NCBI GenBank assembly: GCA_016932075.1
Contig: JAFGDP010000028.1
Coordinates: 1-16,297, forward strand
DNA length: 16,297 nt
Direction of reading: 5' to 3'
DNA from: Chitinispirillaceae bacterium
GTDB lineage: Bacteria; Fibrobacterota; Chitinivibrionia; Chitinivibrionales; Chitinispirillaceae
Shown here: positions 1 through 7,810 of the stretch, one piece after another
Numbering within the stretch: the first letter of the stretch is position 1
Layout of the letters: each line of letters opens with the position of its first letter
The notes under the pieces: model-generated
Database searches by the model: none
What the model was told of the DNA's origin: nothing
The model's input: the letters and a program-made list of their open reading frames with translations, nothing else
Program-made: the position numbers and the translations under genes

Positions 1-1
1 T

Positions 2-142
2 TTAAGGGTAAAACTCGACTGCAGGCGTAAGGATCGGGATGCGCCGTACGGCTGCAGGTGGCCGGTGTCATATGCGACAGGGGTGCATGCGGACGGTACT
101 GCTTATTATTTTACCGGGATACCTGAAAGGATTTCCCGATGA
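2..142 (+). CDS. Possible C-terminal end of an upstream gene (partial)
   Basis: This frame is open from the left edge to a TGA at 140-142, giving about 46 residues ending in GIPERISR. The other two forward frames are closed by early stops. The stop overlaps the hexokinase start as ATGA, a common sign of translational coupling between neighbouring genes. No domain is recognisable in such a short piece and I assign no function. It could also be chance: 140 bp open in a GC-rich frame is not rare. The overlap is the main support. Confidence 0.35.
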   Translation, partial: LRVKLDCRRKDRDAPYGCRWPVSYATGVHADGTAYYFTGIPERISR

Positions 143-1428
143 CCATCGCTATCGCGCAGTTCCTTAAAGAGCACCGTCTTCTTGCAAGCCAGTACGATCC
201 AGCCGGCATTATCGCTGATTTTCTGGAGGAAATGGAAAACGGGCTTTCCGGCGGCCCGAGCAGCCTTGCCATGATCCCGAGTTACATTACCCTTCCCTCG
301 CGTCCGCCGAAAAACGAGAAAATCATAGTGCTGGATGCCGGCGGCACCAATTTCAGGACCGCGCTGGTTCGCTTTGACAAAGAGAGTACGCCGCATATCG
401 ACTATTTCACCAATCATGCCATGCCGGGTATCGAACGGGAGCTGTCCAAAGAGGAGTTTTTTGGTGCGATTGCCGATTACCTGCAGCCCGTCCTTGCGGA
501 AAGCGGCAGGATCGGATTCTGTTTTTCCTATCCTGCGACCATCGACCGCACCCGCGACGGCGCGCTCCTGTACTGGACAAAGGAGATCAAGGCGCCGGGT
601 GTCGTGGGGCAGAAAATCGCGGCAAATCTAGTGGCCGAACTCAAGCGGCGCAGTGTTGCGGTTCCGACGTCGCTGCTTATTCTTAACGATACGGTAGCGT
701 CGCTCCTCGCTGGCGTGAGCGCGACACGGTTTTCTCCCTCATACTGCTATGCCGGCTTTATCCTCGGCACCGGCACCAATACGGCGTATATCGAATCAAA
801 CGCGCGTATTGTAAAGGAACGGGGTCTCGATCCGGACCGGAGCCAGGCGATTAATGTAGAGGCCGCCAACTTTTCAAGAATCGAACGCGGCGATATCGAC
901 ACCTCCTTTGATGCCACGACCACCCTTCCGGGCAGGCATGTGCTTGAAAAGATGATCTCCGGCGGGTATATCGGCTTGCTCTGCCATCATGCGCTCAATA
1001 CGGCAGCCGCGGAAGGGGTGCTTTCACCTGCAGCGGGCGCGCTTCTTGCCGAACATCCGCCGCTGAAAACCAAGGATCTGGATTCGATCCTTGGGGGATC
1101 GTTCAAATCGACGGAACCGTTTGCCTCGCTTGGCCATGATGATACTCAAAAAATTCGGGCGATCGTCACCGAGATTGTCGAGCGTGCAGCCGTGCTTTCC
1201 GCGGCAAATGTCTCAGCCGCGGTTATAAAGGCGAGCCGTGCCGGAGGGGGCAACAAACGGGTCTGCGTCTCTGTCGATGGCAGCGTGTATTACAAACTTT
1301 ACTCATTCAGGCAGCGGGTTGAAAAAAAGCTCGGCGGCCTGCTTGAACCGTACGGAATTGCGCACGAGATTGTGAAAGTTTCCGACGCGCCGATCATCGG
1401 TGCGGCGGTGGCTGGCCTGGCGGGATAG
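139..1428 (+). CDS. Eukaryotic-type hexokinase (ATP-dependent hexose kinase)
   Basis: The 429-aa protein belongs to the hexokinase family best known from eukaryotes; it should phosphorylate glucose or another hexose at C6 with ATP in the cytoplasm, feeding glycolysis. Family landmarks occur in order: the phosphate-binding loop LDAGGTNFR (65-73), the FSYPA segment (129-133), LLYWTKEIKA with the sugar-contacting region (143-152), NDTVAS with the probable catalytic Asp184 (183-188), the second phosphate loop GTGTN (210-214), INVEAANF (238-245), EKMISGGYIG (270-279) and a C-terminal VDGSVYYK. Length fits a single-domain hexokinase of about 50 kDa. It is not an ROK or Glk-type glucokinase, the usual bacterial forms. 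The ATG is preceded by GAAAGGA at 125-131 with 7-nt spacing. It converges with the cysteine synthase gene. Substrate preference cannot be read from sequence. Confidence 0.92.
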   Translation: MTIAIAQFLKEHRLLASQYDPAGIIADFLEEMENGLSGGPSSLAMIPSYITLPSRPPKNEKIIVLDAGGTNFRTALVRFDKESTPHIDYFTNHAMPGIERELSKEEFFGAIADYLQPVLAESGRIGFCFSYPATIDRTRDGALLYWTKEIKAPGVVGQKIAANLVAELKRRSVAVPTSLLILNDTVASLLAGVSATRFSPSYCYAGFILGTGTNTAYIESNARIVKERGLDPDRSQAINVEAANFSRIERGDIDTSFDATTTLPGRHVLEKMISGGYIGLLCHHALNTAAAEGVLSPAAGALLAEHPPLKTKDLDSILGGSFKSTEPFASLGHDDTQKIRAIVTEIVERAAVLSAANVSAAVIKASRAGGGNKRVCVSVDGSVYYKLYSFRQRVEKKLGGLLEPYGIAHEIVKVSDAPIIGAAVAGLAG

Positions 1429-1432
1429 GGGA

Positions 1433-1526
1433 ATTGCGGATTTCGGATTGTGGAATGCGGATTGAAAAAGGACTGGATCAGGGTGAACATGTTTTATTCC
1501 GCAATCGTCAATCCGCAATCCGCATT
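1433..1526. repeat. Long imperfect inverted repeat between convergent genes
   Basis: The arms at 1433-1463 and 1496-1526 are complementary at about 25 of 31 positions, around a loop of about 32 nt. Both are built from variants of the unit GGATTGCGGATT, so each arm is itself a short direct repeat. The structure fills nearly all of the gap between the hexokinase stop (1428) and the cysteine synthase stop (1530). It could act as a bidirectional terminator or transcript-end stabiliser, though no clean T-run follows either arm. Short AATCCGCAATCCGC-type runs are, from general experience, dispersed between genes in some environmental genomes, so a mobile or REP-like element is the alternative. Confidence 0.6.
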
Positions 1527-1529
1527 GGT

Positions 1530-2447
1530 TCACGGTGGGCAGTTCGCGCAGACCGACCTGAACAGTTCGGTCGAAAGGTACCGGTCGCCGCGGTCCGGCA
1601 TGATAACGACAACCGTTGATCCCTTTGGAAGCGCGCGGGCCGTTTGCATGGCGCCCCAGAGCGCCGCTCCGCTCGAAATGCCGCAGAACAGTCCTTCCTT
1701 GATTGCGCAATCGCGGGTAGTTTGAAACGCATCATCGTCAGAGCAGGTGATTTTTTCGTCGAGGAGTTTTTGATCGTAAATAGCCGGAACAATTGATTCG
1801 TTCATGTTTTTAAGCCCTTGGATACGATGATGCGGCTCAGGTTCAACGCCTACCACTTTTGTGGAAGGGTGGTGTTCCCTGAAAAAGCGGGAACAGCCCA
1901 TGAGCGTTCCGGTGGTGCCCATTCCCGCCACTACCAGGTCAATATCACCCTTCGTGTCTCTGAGAATTTCAGGCGCAGTGGTTTCATAATGCGCTTTCCA
2001 GTTTGCAGGATTTGCGAACTGGTTGGGCATATAATACCGGCCTCCCTCCTTTTCCATAATCGCATGCGCCCGTCGTATGGCGCCGTCGGTTTTATCGCAC
2101 CCCGGGGTGAGTTCCAGCTCCGCACCAAGCGCCATGAGCACGGACCGCCGCTCTTCACTGACGCATGCAGGCATGATGAGTTTAATCCGGTACCCCAAAG
2201 AAGCTGCGACCATTGCCATACCGATACCGGTGTTTCCAGAGGTCGGTTCGAGAATGATCTTGCCTGAAGTAAGTGCCCCGGATTCAATCGCCGATTTGAG
2301 CATGAAATAGGCAGGACGGTCTTTGATCGATCCTCCGGGGTTCGAACCTTCGAATTTGGCGAGAATCCTGATCCCGGTCGCCTCGCAGTCCCACAAGCGG
2401 CTAATGGTGACAAGGGGGGTATTGCCGATGACCTTATAAATGCTCAT
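1530..2447 (-). CDS. cysM: Cysteine synthase, CysM/CysK family (PLP-dependent)
   Basis: The 305-aa protein is a fold-type II PLP enzyme that makes cysteine from O-acetylserine (or a related activated serine) and sulfide. Visible motifs are GNTPLV (8-13), the PLP lysine in GGSIKDR (Lys42), the substrate loop PTSGNTG, the phosphate-binding GMGTTGT, VVGVEP, CGISSGAA and VIMPDRGDRYLST near the end. The GMGTTGT, IQGLKN and GDRYLST segments favour the CysM side of the family, but CysK or a homologous beta-synthase is possible. The frame is open 14 codons further upstream; I chose the internal ATG at 2447 because AAGGAG lies at 2457-2462 with 9-nt spacing and the protein then begins at the usual MSIYKVIGNTPLV. 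The tail ends in CANCPP, a CxxC pair whose role is unknown. It is divergent from hypF across 85 bp in which I found no convincing promoter. Confidence 0.9.
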   Translation of the reverse strand: MSIYKVIGNTPLVTISRLWDCEATGIRILAKFEGSNPGGSIKDRPAYFMLKSAIESGALTSGKIILEPTSGNTGIGMAMVAASLGYRIKLIMPACVSEERRSVLMALGAELELTPGCDKTDGAIRRAHAIMEKEGGRYYMPNQFANPANWKAHYETTAPEILRDTKGDIDLVVAGMGTTGTLMGCSRFFREHHPSTKVVGVEPEPHHRIQGLKNMNESIVPAIYDQKLLDEKITCSDDDAFQTTRDCAIKEGLFCGISSGAALWGAMQTARALPKGSTVVVIMPDRGDRYLSTELFRSVCANCPP

Positions 2448-2532
2448 GAATGCATTCTCCTTTGGGATAAACAAAAAGGTAAAATACATCGGCTCGACTA
2501 TTGCTGTTACCGAATGAACTATTTTTCAAATA

Positions 2533-4830
2533 ATGAAAAGTGCTGAAATGACACCGACGTTTCATAGGATCAGCATCAAAGGCACCATTCAGGGCGTGGG
2601 ATTCCGTCCGTTCGTGTACCGGCTCGCGCGGGAAATGCGCATCAGGGGAACGGTGGGCAACAACCCGGGCGGCGTCCTGGTCAACGCGTATGCCCCTTCG
2701 CCGGATATCAGGCGTTTTTGCAAACGGCTTGTCAATGAAGCGCCGCCGCTTGCCGCAATCGTGTCCATCGATTGCGCGGCGGCCGGAACGTCCGATTACG
2801 TTCCCGACGACTTTACCATTGTCGAGTCGCAGCGGGGCGATACTAATGAGATCGATATCGCGCGCGATGCGACGACATGCGAAGCGTGCCTTCGTGAAAT
2901 GAGCGATCCGGCCGACCGGCGGTTCCGCCATCCGTTTATCAACTGTACCGATTGCGGCCCGCGGTATACCATCATGCGCTCCCTCCCGTATGACCGGCAG
3001 TCAACGACCATGGCAGGATTTCCTATGTGCTCCAAATGCCGGGCAGAGTACGATGATCCCGCGTCGCGCCGCTTTCATGCCCAGCCAATTTGCTGTCCTG
3101 ATTGCGGTCCGCGTCTTGTTTTCCTTGATGCCGGTGGTAACCGCATCGACACCGATGATCCTATTGCCGTCTGCTGCAACCGTATCGAAGCAGGTGCCAT
3201 CGCGGCAGTCAAGGGGATCGGCGGCTATCACCTCGCCTGTCGGGCCGATCGCGAGGAGACCGTGCAGCTTCTGCGCGCGAGAAAAGACCGGGAAGAAAAG
3301 CCGTTCGCGCTCATGGCACGCGACCTTGCGATGGTCGATCTGATCGCCGAGCTTTCGACGGAGGACCGCCGGCTCCTCGAGTCGATTGAACGGCCGATTG
3401 TCCTGTGCAGAAAGCGTCCCGATACCGGCGATCGCATTGCCGACGCGGTGGCTCCGGGCCTTTCAACCCTCGGCATTATGCTGCCGTATACCCCGGTCCA
3501 TTACCTGCTTTTTAAGCGGTCTCGTCAGCAGTGCCTTGTTATGACGAGCGCCAACCGGAGCGAAGAACCGATGGTACACGATGATGCCATGGCGCTGCGT
3601 ATGCTCGCCGGTATTGCCGATTGTTATTTGACACACGACCGCCCGATTCTCGTACGGACCGATGATTCGATCGCGCGTGTTGCGGCCGGCGCTCCGCTGC
3701 TTCTGCGCAGAGGCCGGGGATATGTGCCTGAACCGCTGCCCGCACCGTGCGATGTGACCGGTATTATCGGCAGCGGCGGCGTGCTTAAAAGCACGGTGGC
3801 CGTGGGAAGGGGCAGATCCTGCTATCTGTCGCAATATATCGGCAATGTTGAACGGGTGGAAACCCTTGAACAACTTGACGAAATTAAAAGTCACTTGACC
3901 CGGGCCCTTGGTGTTTCGCCGTCGCTTTTTGCCGTTGATCTTCACCCTCATGCCCTTCCGCTCCGCATTGCGCCCGTGGACGTCCCGCTCGTGCGTGTGC
4001 AGCATCACCACGCCCATGCGGCGGCCTGCATGGCGGAAAACGGCTGCTCCGGCCCGACCGCCTGTCTGGTGTTTGACGGGACCGGGTACGGGGATGACGG
4101 CACCATCTGGGGCAGTGAAATAGTTCTTGCCAGCTATACCGGTTATGAACGGATAGGGCATTTGATTCCTCTGGTCATGCCCGGCGGCGATGCCGCGGTC
4201 AGACACCCGTGGCGCATGGCAATGGGAGCGTTGTATCCGCTTTTAAAGGACGGTGTCGCTGACCTGTTTTCAGGAGTGCCGCGGCAGGAGTGTGAAGCCG
4301 TTCTTGAGCTTTTGCACAAGGATGTTTCATGCGTCCGGACTTCAGGTATGGGCAGGCTGTTTGATTGCCTGAGCGCGCTGCTTGGTGTATGTATTCGTTC
4401 GACTTATGAAGGCCAGCCGGCACAGCTTCTCGAGGGGGTTGCAGATCCTGAGGAGCGCGGAACATATGAGGTTTCCTTTGTGCCGGGAGCGTCGGGTCAG
4501 ATGTGTCTCGACGGCTCTGCGCTGCTGCTCCAGGCGCTCGAGGATAAACGCAGAGGGAGCTCCGTGGCGACCGTGTCCGCACGATTTCACTTATCAATTG
4601 CCTGTGCTGCGGCGCATGGAGCGGAAATGGCTGCCCGTAAGGCCGGGTCTGCCGACGTGGTTATTTCCGGCGGGTGTTTCCAGAATGCGATACTGCTTGA
4701 GCATACAGTTACATTTCTTAAAAAGTCCGGGCTGCGTCCGGTCACCCATCGCATGGTCCCGCCCAATGACGAATCAATAGCCTATGGGCAGCTTGTTATT
4801 GCCGGCGCCATGGCTGCTGGTAATAAATGA
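2533..4830 (+). CDS. hypF: HypF, carbamoyltransferase for [NiFe]-hydrogenase cyanide ligand
   Basis: HypF uses carbamoyl phosphate and ATP to carbamoylate the C-terminal cysteine of HypE, the first step towards the CN ligands of [NiFe] hydrogenase. The 765-aa length is normal and all modules are present: acylphosphatase-like domain (about 10-97, with GVGFRPFVYRLA at 21-32); two zinc-finger units, each CxxC-18-CxxC (Cys116/119/138/141 and Cys166/169/188/191); a YrdC-like domain (about 205-400, with KGIGGYHLACRA and TSANRSEEP); and a Kae1-like domain (about 410-765) with the metal-binding VQHHHAHAAA (489-498) and DGTGYGDDGTIWGSE. No strong ribosome binding site precedes the ATG at 2533; an in-frame ATG at 2548 is an alternative start five codons later. 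It heads a rightward run with hypC, hypD and hypE. Confidence 0.96.
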   Translation: MKSAEMTPTFHRISIKGTIQGVGFRPFVYRLAREMRIRGTVGNNPGGVLVNAYAPSPDIRRFCKRLVNEAPPLAAIVSIDCAAAGTSDYVPDDFTIVESQRGDTNEIDIARDATTCEACLREMSDPADRRFRHPFINCTDCGPRYTIMRSLPYDRQSTTMAGFPMCSKCRAEYDDPASRRFHAQPICCPDCGPRLVFLDAGGNRIDTDDPIAVCCNRIEAGAIAAVKGIGGYHLACRADREETVQLLRARKDREEKPFALMARDLAMVDLIAELSTEDRRLLESIERPIVLCRKRPDTGDRIADAVAPGLSTLGIMLPYTPVHYLLFKRSRQQCLVMTSANRSEEPMVHDDAMALRMLAGIADCYLTHDRPILVRTDDSIARVAAGAPLLLRRGRGYVPEPLPAPCDVTGIIGSGGVLKSTVAVGRGRSCYLSQYIGNVERVETLEQLDEIKSHLTRALGVSPSLFAVDLHPHALPLRIAPVDVPLVRVQHHHAHAAACMAENGCSGPTACLVFDGTGYGDDGTIWGSEIVLASYTGYERIGHLIPLVMPGGDAAVRHPWRMAMGALYPLLKDGVADLFSGVPRQECEAVLELLHKDVSCVRTSGMGRLFDCLSALLGVCIRSTYEGQPAQLLEGVADPEERGTYEVSFVPGASGQMCLDGSALLLQALEDKRRGSSVATVSARFHLSIACAAAHGAEMAARKAGSADVVISGGCFQNAILLEHTVTFLKKSGLRPVTHRMVPPNDESIAYGQLVIAGAMAAGNK

Positions 4831-4876
4831 ATGGGCGAGGACGGCGCCGACGTATTTTTGGCATGAGGAAGCGATC

Positions 4877-5104
4877 ATGTGTCTTGCGATACCCATGAAG
4901 ATTACGCACAGAGACGGCCGCCTGGCAACGGTTGAGGCTGAAGGCATGAAAACGACCGCTGATCTGTCGGCGCTTGCCGACGCAAAGGTCGGCGATTATG
5001 TAATGGTGCATGCCGGTCTGGCCATCCAGAAATATGATGAAGAGGAAGCGCTTGCCAATCTGGCCCTTATTCGTGAACTGTACGAAAAGTTTGATCCCGC
5101 ATGA
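4877..5104 (+). CDS. hypC: HypC, hydrogenase assembly chaperone
   Basis: This 75-aa protein begins MCLAIPMKI, the HypC/HybG signature. Cys2 becomes the N-terminal residue after Met removal and binds the iron of the Fe(CN)2CO precursor, in complex with HypD, before delivery to the hydrogenase large subunit. The remainder (VEAEGMKTTADL, VGDYVMVHAGLAIQK) fits the small beta-barrel of the family. The frame is open upstream to 4784 inside hypF, but the start at 4877 is set by the motif and by TGAGGAAG at 4864-4871. Its stop overlaps the hypD start as ATGA, so the two are probably translationally coupled, which fits their physical partnership. Confidence 0.96.
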   Translation: MCLAIPMKITHRDGRLATVEAEGMKTTADLSALADAKVGDYVMVHAGLAIQKYDEEEALANLALIRELYEKFDPA

Positions 5105-6183
5105 ACATTGACCGGTTCCGCGACCCTGCCATCGCTTTAAAGCTCGTCACCTCGCTTCAGACCATGGCCACGCGGGTTCCCGCACTGCGTATCATGGAAG
5201 TATGCGGCACGCATACCATGGAAATCGGACGCCTTGGAATCAGACAGCTTTTGCCTGCGAACATAGAACTCCTGTCCGGGCCGGGATGTCCGGTGTGCGT
5301 CACTCCGGCATCTTATATCGATGCGTTATGCGACTGCGCGACCGCGGGCCGTGCCCGGATCGCGACATTCGGCGACCTGTTCCGCGTTCCGGGAACCACG
5401 ACATCGCTTGCGCGGGTCAAGGCGCAGGGAGCGGCTGTTGACATTGTCACTTCGCCTTTAGTTGCGCTCGATATGGCCAGAAACAATCGAGAGCAGGAGA
5501 TCATATTCACTGCCGTCGGATTCGAAACCACGGTTCCCGCGACCGCGGCGGCCATTCAATCAGCAGCAGAGCAAAAACTGACTAACCTGACGTTTCTGTG
5601 CGCTCACCGTCTCGTTCCGCCGGCGCTCAACGCTTTGATAAGCGACCCGACGCTCGGGATTAACGCGTTTTTGCTGCCCGGGCACGTAAGCGCGATCATC
5701 GGGGAGACGGCCTATGCCTCGATCGCGGAGCGGGGCATCCCCGGCGTTATCACGGGATTTGAACCGCTCGATATTCTCGCCGGCATACTGGCGCTCGTTG
5801 AAATGGCGGCCAGGCACGAATGCGCGTTGCGGAACGAATACACGCGCGTCGTGCGGCGCGAGGGGAATCCCGCCGCCCTCGCGCTTGTGAATACCTGTTA
5901 TGAGCCTTGTGATGCGGTTTGGCGGGGTATCGGCACTATTCCGGCAAGCGGGCTCTGTCTAAAAAAACCGCATGCCGCATTCGATGCGGCAAAACGGTTC
6001 GGCATTAAAATTGACAATAAAGAAATGCCGAGCGGCTGCTCGTGCGGTGACGTGCTTAAAGGCCGCTGCAAACCGGATGCGTGTCCGCTGTTTGGAACCT
6101 CGTGCACGCCGGACCATCCGGTCGGGCCCTGCATGGTTTCGAGCGAGGGCTCCTGCGCCGCGTATTTCAGATATGGAGGATAA
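5101..6183 (+). CDS. hypD: HypD, [4Fe-4S] scaffold for Fe(CN)2CO assembly
   Basis: The 360-aa protein is full length for HypD, the iron-sulfur scaffold on which, with HypC, the iron ion receives its cyanide and CO ligands. Conserved elements are EVCGTHTMEIGR (Cys35), the GPGCPVC loop (Cys63 and Cys66), GFETTVPATAAA, LPGHVSAIIG, and a C-terminal cysteine-rich part with SGCSCGDVLKGRCKPDACPL and GPCMVSSEGSCAAYFRYG, which supplies cluster ligands. It starts inside the hypC stop codon (ATGA) and ends 5 nt before hypE. Confidence 0.97.
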   Translation: MNIDRFRDPAIALKLVTSLQTMATRVPALRIMEVCGTHTMEIGRLGIRQLLPANIELLSGPGCPVCVTPASYIDALCDCATAGRARIATFGDLFRVPGTTTSLARVKAQGAAVDIVTSPLVALDMARNNREQEIIFTAVGFETTVPATAAAIQSAAEQKLTNLTFLCAHRLVPPALNALISDPTLGINAFLLPGHVSAIIGETAYASIAERGIPGVITGFEPLDILAGILALVEMAARHECALRNEYTRVVRREGNPAALALVNTCYEPCDAVWRGIGTIPASGLCLKKPHAAFDAAKRFGIKIDNKEMPSGCSCGDVLKGRCKPDACPLFGTSCTPDHPVGPCMVSSEGSCAAYFRYGG

Positions 6184-6188
6184 CTATC

Positions 6189-7190
6189 GTGATTGCTACC
6201 ATTCATCTCAGCCATGGGAGCGGGCGCGGGCTCGAGGAACTGCTGCATGAGATCGTTATTCCGTCGCTTGGCGGGGCGAATGGTCCGCTCGAAGACGCAG
6301 CGGTGTTTTCTGTGGAAAACGAACGGCTCGCCTTTACTACCGATTCTTTCGTCGTGCAGCCGCTCGAATTTCCGGGCGGCAGCATCGGCACGCTCGCGGC
6401 ATGCGGCACCTTGAACGACCTCGTAATGATGGGGGCGCGTCCCCGCTTCATCTCCGTGGCGCTCATTCTCGAGGAGGGACTCGACGCGGCGCTCGTGATC
6501 CGGACGCTAGAGGCGCTGCGTGAGGAATGCAGCGGGCAGGGGGTCGTCGTCGCCTGCGGTGATACCAAGGTGGTGGACCGGGGCAAGGCGGACGGCATAT
6601 TCATCACCACCAGCGGTATCGGCACTCTGCCGCCCGGCCGTTCTCTGTCGATTGCCGGCGCCAGGCCCGGTGATGCGATCATTATCAGCGGACCCATAGG
6701 AAGGCACGGAATAGCGATTATGGCTGCCCGTCAAGGCCTTAATTTCGCTTCCGCTGTCACGTCGGATTGTGCGTGCCTGTATCCCCTGGTCGAAATACTG
6801 CTCGCCGCAGCGCCCGGCACTCATACCCTCCGTGATGCAACCCGCGGAGGATGTTCCGCTGTCCTTAACGAAATGGCACAATCGTCAGGGGTCACCGTAC
6901 ATCTTAAGCAGGAGCTGGTTCCGGTAACGCCTGAGGTGGCCAATGCGTGCGCGTTCCTCGGCCTTGACCCGCTGCATGTGGCAAATGAAGGCACCTTTGT
7001 GGCGGCCGTGCCCCGGGAGCAGGCCGTCGCAGCGTTGGACGCCCTTAAGACGCATCCTCTGGGCAGCGGCGCCGTTATCGCTGGGACCGTCGAGGAACAG
7101 GGAAGGTTCCCTGTCGTGATGGAAACAGCGGTCGGGGGTACACGCATGGTGGATCTGCCTTCCGGAGAACTGCTGCCAAGGATTTGTTGA
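6189..7190 (+). CDS. hypE: HypE, carbamoyl dehydratase for cyanide ligand synthesis
   Basis: HypE (333 aa) dehydrates the carbamoyl group placed on its C-terminal cysteine by HypF to a thiocyanate, which is passed to the HypC-HypD iron complex. It belongs to the PurM/AIR synthetase-like ATP-binding family. Visible signatures are the N-terminal HGSGRG, EDAAVF, DSFVVQPLEFPGG, CGTLNDLVMMGA, ACGDTKVVDRGKADG, RDATRGG and the C-terminal PRIC ending with the acceptor cysteine. The frame is open upstream into hypD, but the GTG at 6189 follows GGAGG (6175-6179) at 9-nt spacing and gives the usual N-terminus. The intact PRIC tail and the complete HypF partner suggest the pathway works. Confidence 0.95.
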   Translation: MIATIHLSHGSGRGLEELLHEIVIPSLGGANGPLEDAAVFSVENERLAFTTDSFVVQPLEFPGGSIGTLAACGTLNDLVMMGARPRFISVALILEEGLDAALVIRTLEALREECSGQGVVVACGDTKVVDRGKADGIFITTSGIGTLPPGRSLSIAGARPGDAIIISGPIGRHGIAIMAARQGLNFASAVTSDCACLYPLVEILLAAAPGTHTLRDATRGGCSAVLNEMAQSSGVTVHLKQELVPVTPEVANACAFLGLDPLHVANEGTFVAAVPREQAVAALDALKTHPLGSGAVIAGTVEEQGRFPVVMETAVGGTRMVDLPSGELLPRIC

Positions 7191-7192
7191 CG

Positions 7193-7276
7193 ATGGGCCA
7201 ACACGATGTAAAAACCTATAGCAAAGCCATCCGTCTCGTATTCTCAAGAAAGGGCAATGTGAAGTCGGTACCCTGA
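7193..7276 (+). CDS. 27-aa micro-ORF between hypE and the RlpA-like gene
   Basis: This small frame starts 2 nt after the hypE stop, with AAGGA at 7178-7182 and 10-nt spacing. It encodes a basic 27-residue peptide (MGQHDVKTYS...) with no recognised motif. Its TGA overlaps the ATG of the RlpA-like gene as TGATG. That downstream ATG has no good ribosome binding site of its own, so this ORF may serve as a coupling or leader cistron rather than make a functional protein. The alternative is a chance ORF in an 85-bp gap; the start context and overlap are the only support. Confidence 0.4.
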   Translation: MGQHDVKTYSKAIRLVFSRKGNVKSVP

Positions 7277-7782
7277 TGAAAACGCATATTATTCTGCAGC
7301 TTTTCGCTCTGGTGTGCATAGGTTGCTCCAGTACCGCCCGGTTCAGCAGTGTGCCGTCTTCAGATGCTGATGCGTCCGGAGCAGCGTCCAGGACCGATAA
7401 GGCTGCCTCAAAAGAGACGCACACAGGAACGCCGGAAAGGGTGCGATCGTCGCTGTATGATCTCACTGTGCCCAAGAAAAAACAGCCATTGTTCAGGCAG
7501 ACCGGAACAGCCTCCTATTACGCGCGAAAATTTCACGGCCGCAGGACAGCGAGCGGCGAACGGCATGATATGAAGGATTTTACTGCCGCGCACAGAAAGC
7601 TGCCGTTTGGTACGCGCCTGAAGGTGACCAATCTGGCGAACGGAAAGAGCGTGATCGTGCGCGTCAATGACCGCGGGCCGCACACGAAGAAAAGGATCAT
7701 TGACCTGTCATACGCGGCGGCGCGGAACATCGGTTTGCTCAAGCAGGGGATTGCGAAGGTCGTTATCGAGGTGGTGGATTGA
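7276..7782 (+). CDS. rlpA: RlpA-like lipoprotein with double-psi beta-barrel domain
   Basis: The 168-aa protein has a short N-terminal hydrophobic stretch ending in CIGCSS, which resembles a lipobox with Cys17 as the modified residue, although a Cys at -3 is unusual. A low-complexity polar linker (about 20-70) follows. The C-terminal domain (about 76-168) carries the RlpA double-psi beta-barrel hallmarks: TASYYARKFHGRRTASGE, AAHRKLPFGT, VTNLANGKSV, VRVNDRGPH and RIIDLSYAAA. Some RlpA proteins are septal lytic transglycosylases acting on stem-peptide-free glycan; others appear inactive. There is no SPOR domain, so septal targeting is not evident. It sits downstream of hypE on the same strand; I see no functional link to hydrogenase maturation. 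Confidence 0.9.
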   Translation: MKTHIILQLFALVCIGCSSTARFSSVPSSDADASGAASRTDKAASKETHTGTPERVRSSLYDLTVPKKKQPLFRQTGTASYYARKFHGRRTASGERHDMKDFTAAHRKLPFGTRLKVTNLANGKSVIVRVNDRGPHTKKRIIDLSYAAARNIGLLKQGIAKVVIEVVD

Positions 7783-7810
7783 CGCCGTTCTATTGCCTAT
7801 CCGCTTTCCA

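Noticed and set aside
3463..4206. A 247-codon minus-strand open frame inside hypF
   Set aside because: hypF is intact with all motifs in this stretch; the antisense product shows no domain and no ribosome binding site.
4827..4895. Short ORFs in the hypF-hypC gap (a 22-aa basic peptide and an 11-aa peptide at 4831-4866)
   Set aside because: The first runs into hypC in another frame and the second is too short; neither has a convincing ribosome binding site, so chance is likely.
7667..7810. 48-codon N-terminal extension of the radical SAM protein into the RlpA-like gene
   Set aside because: The segment is an arginine-rich shadow of the RlpA domain and is not expected in radical SAM proteins.
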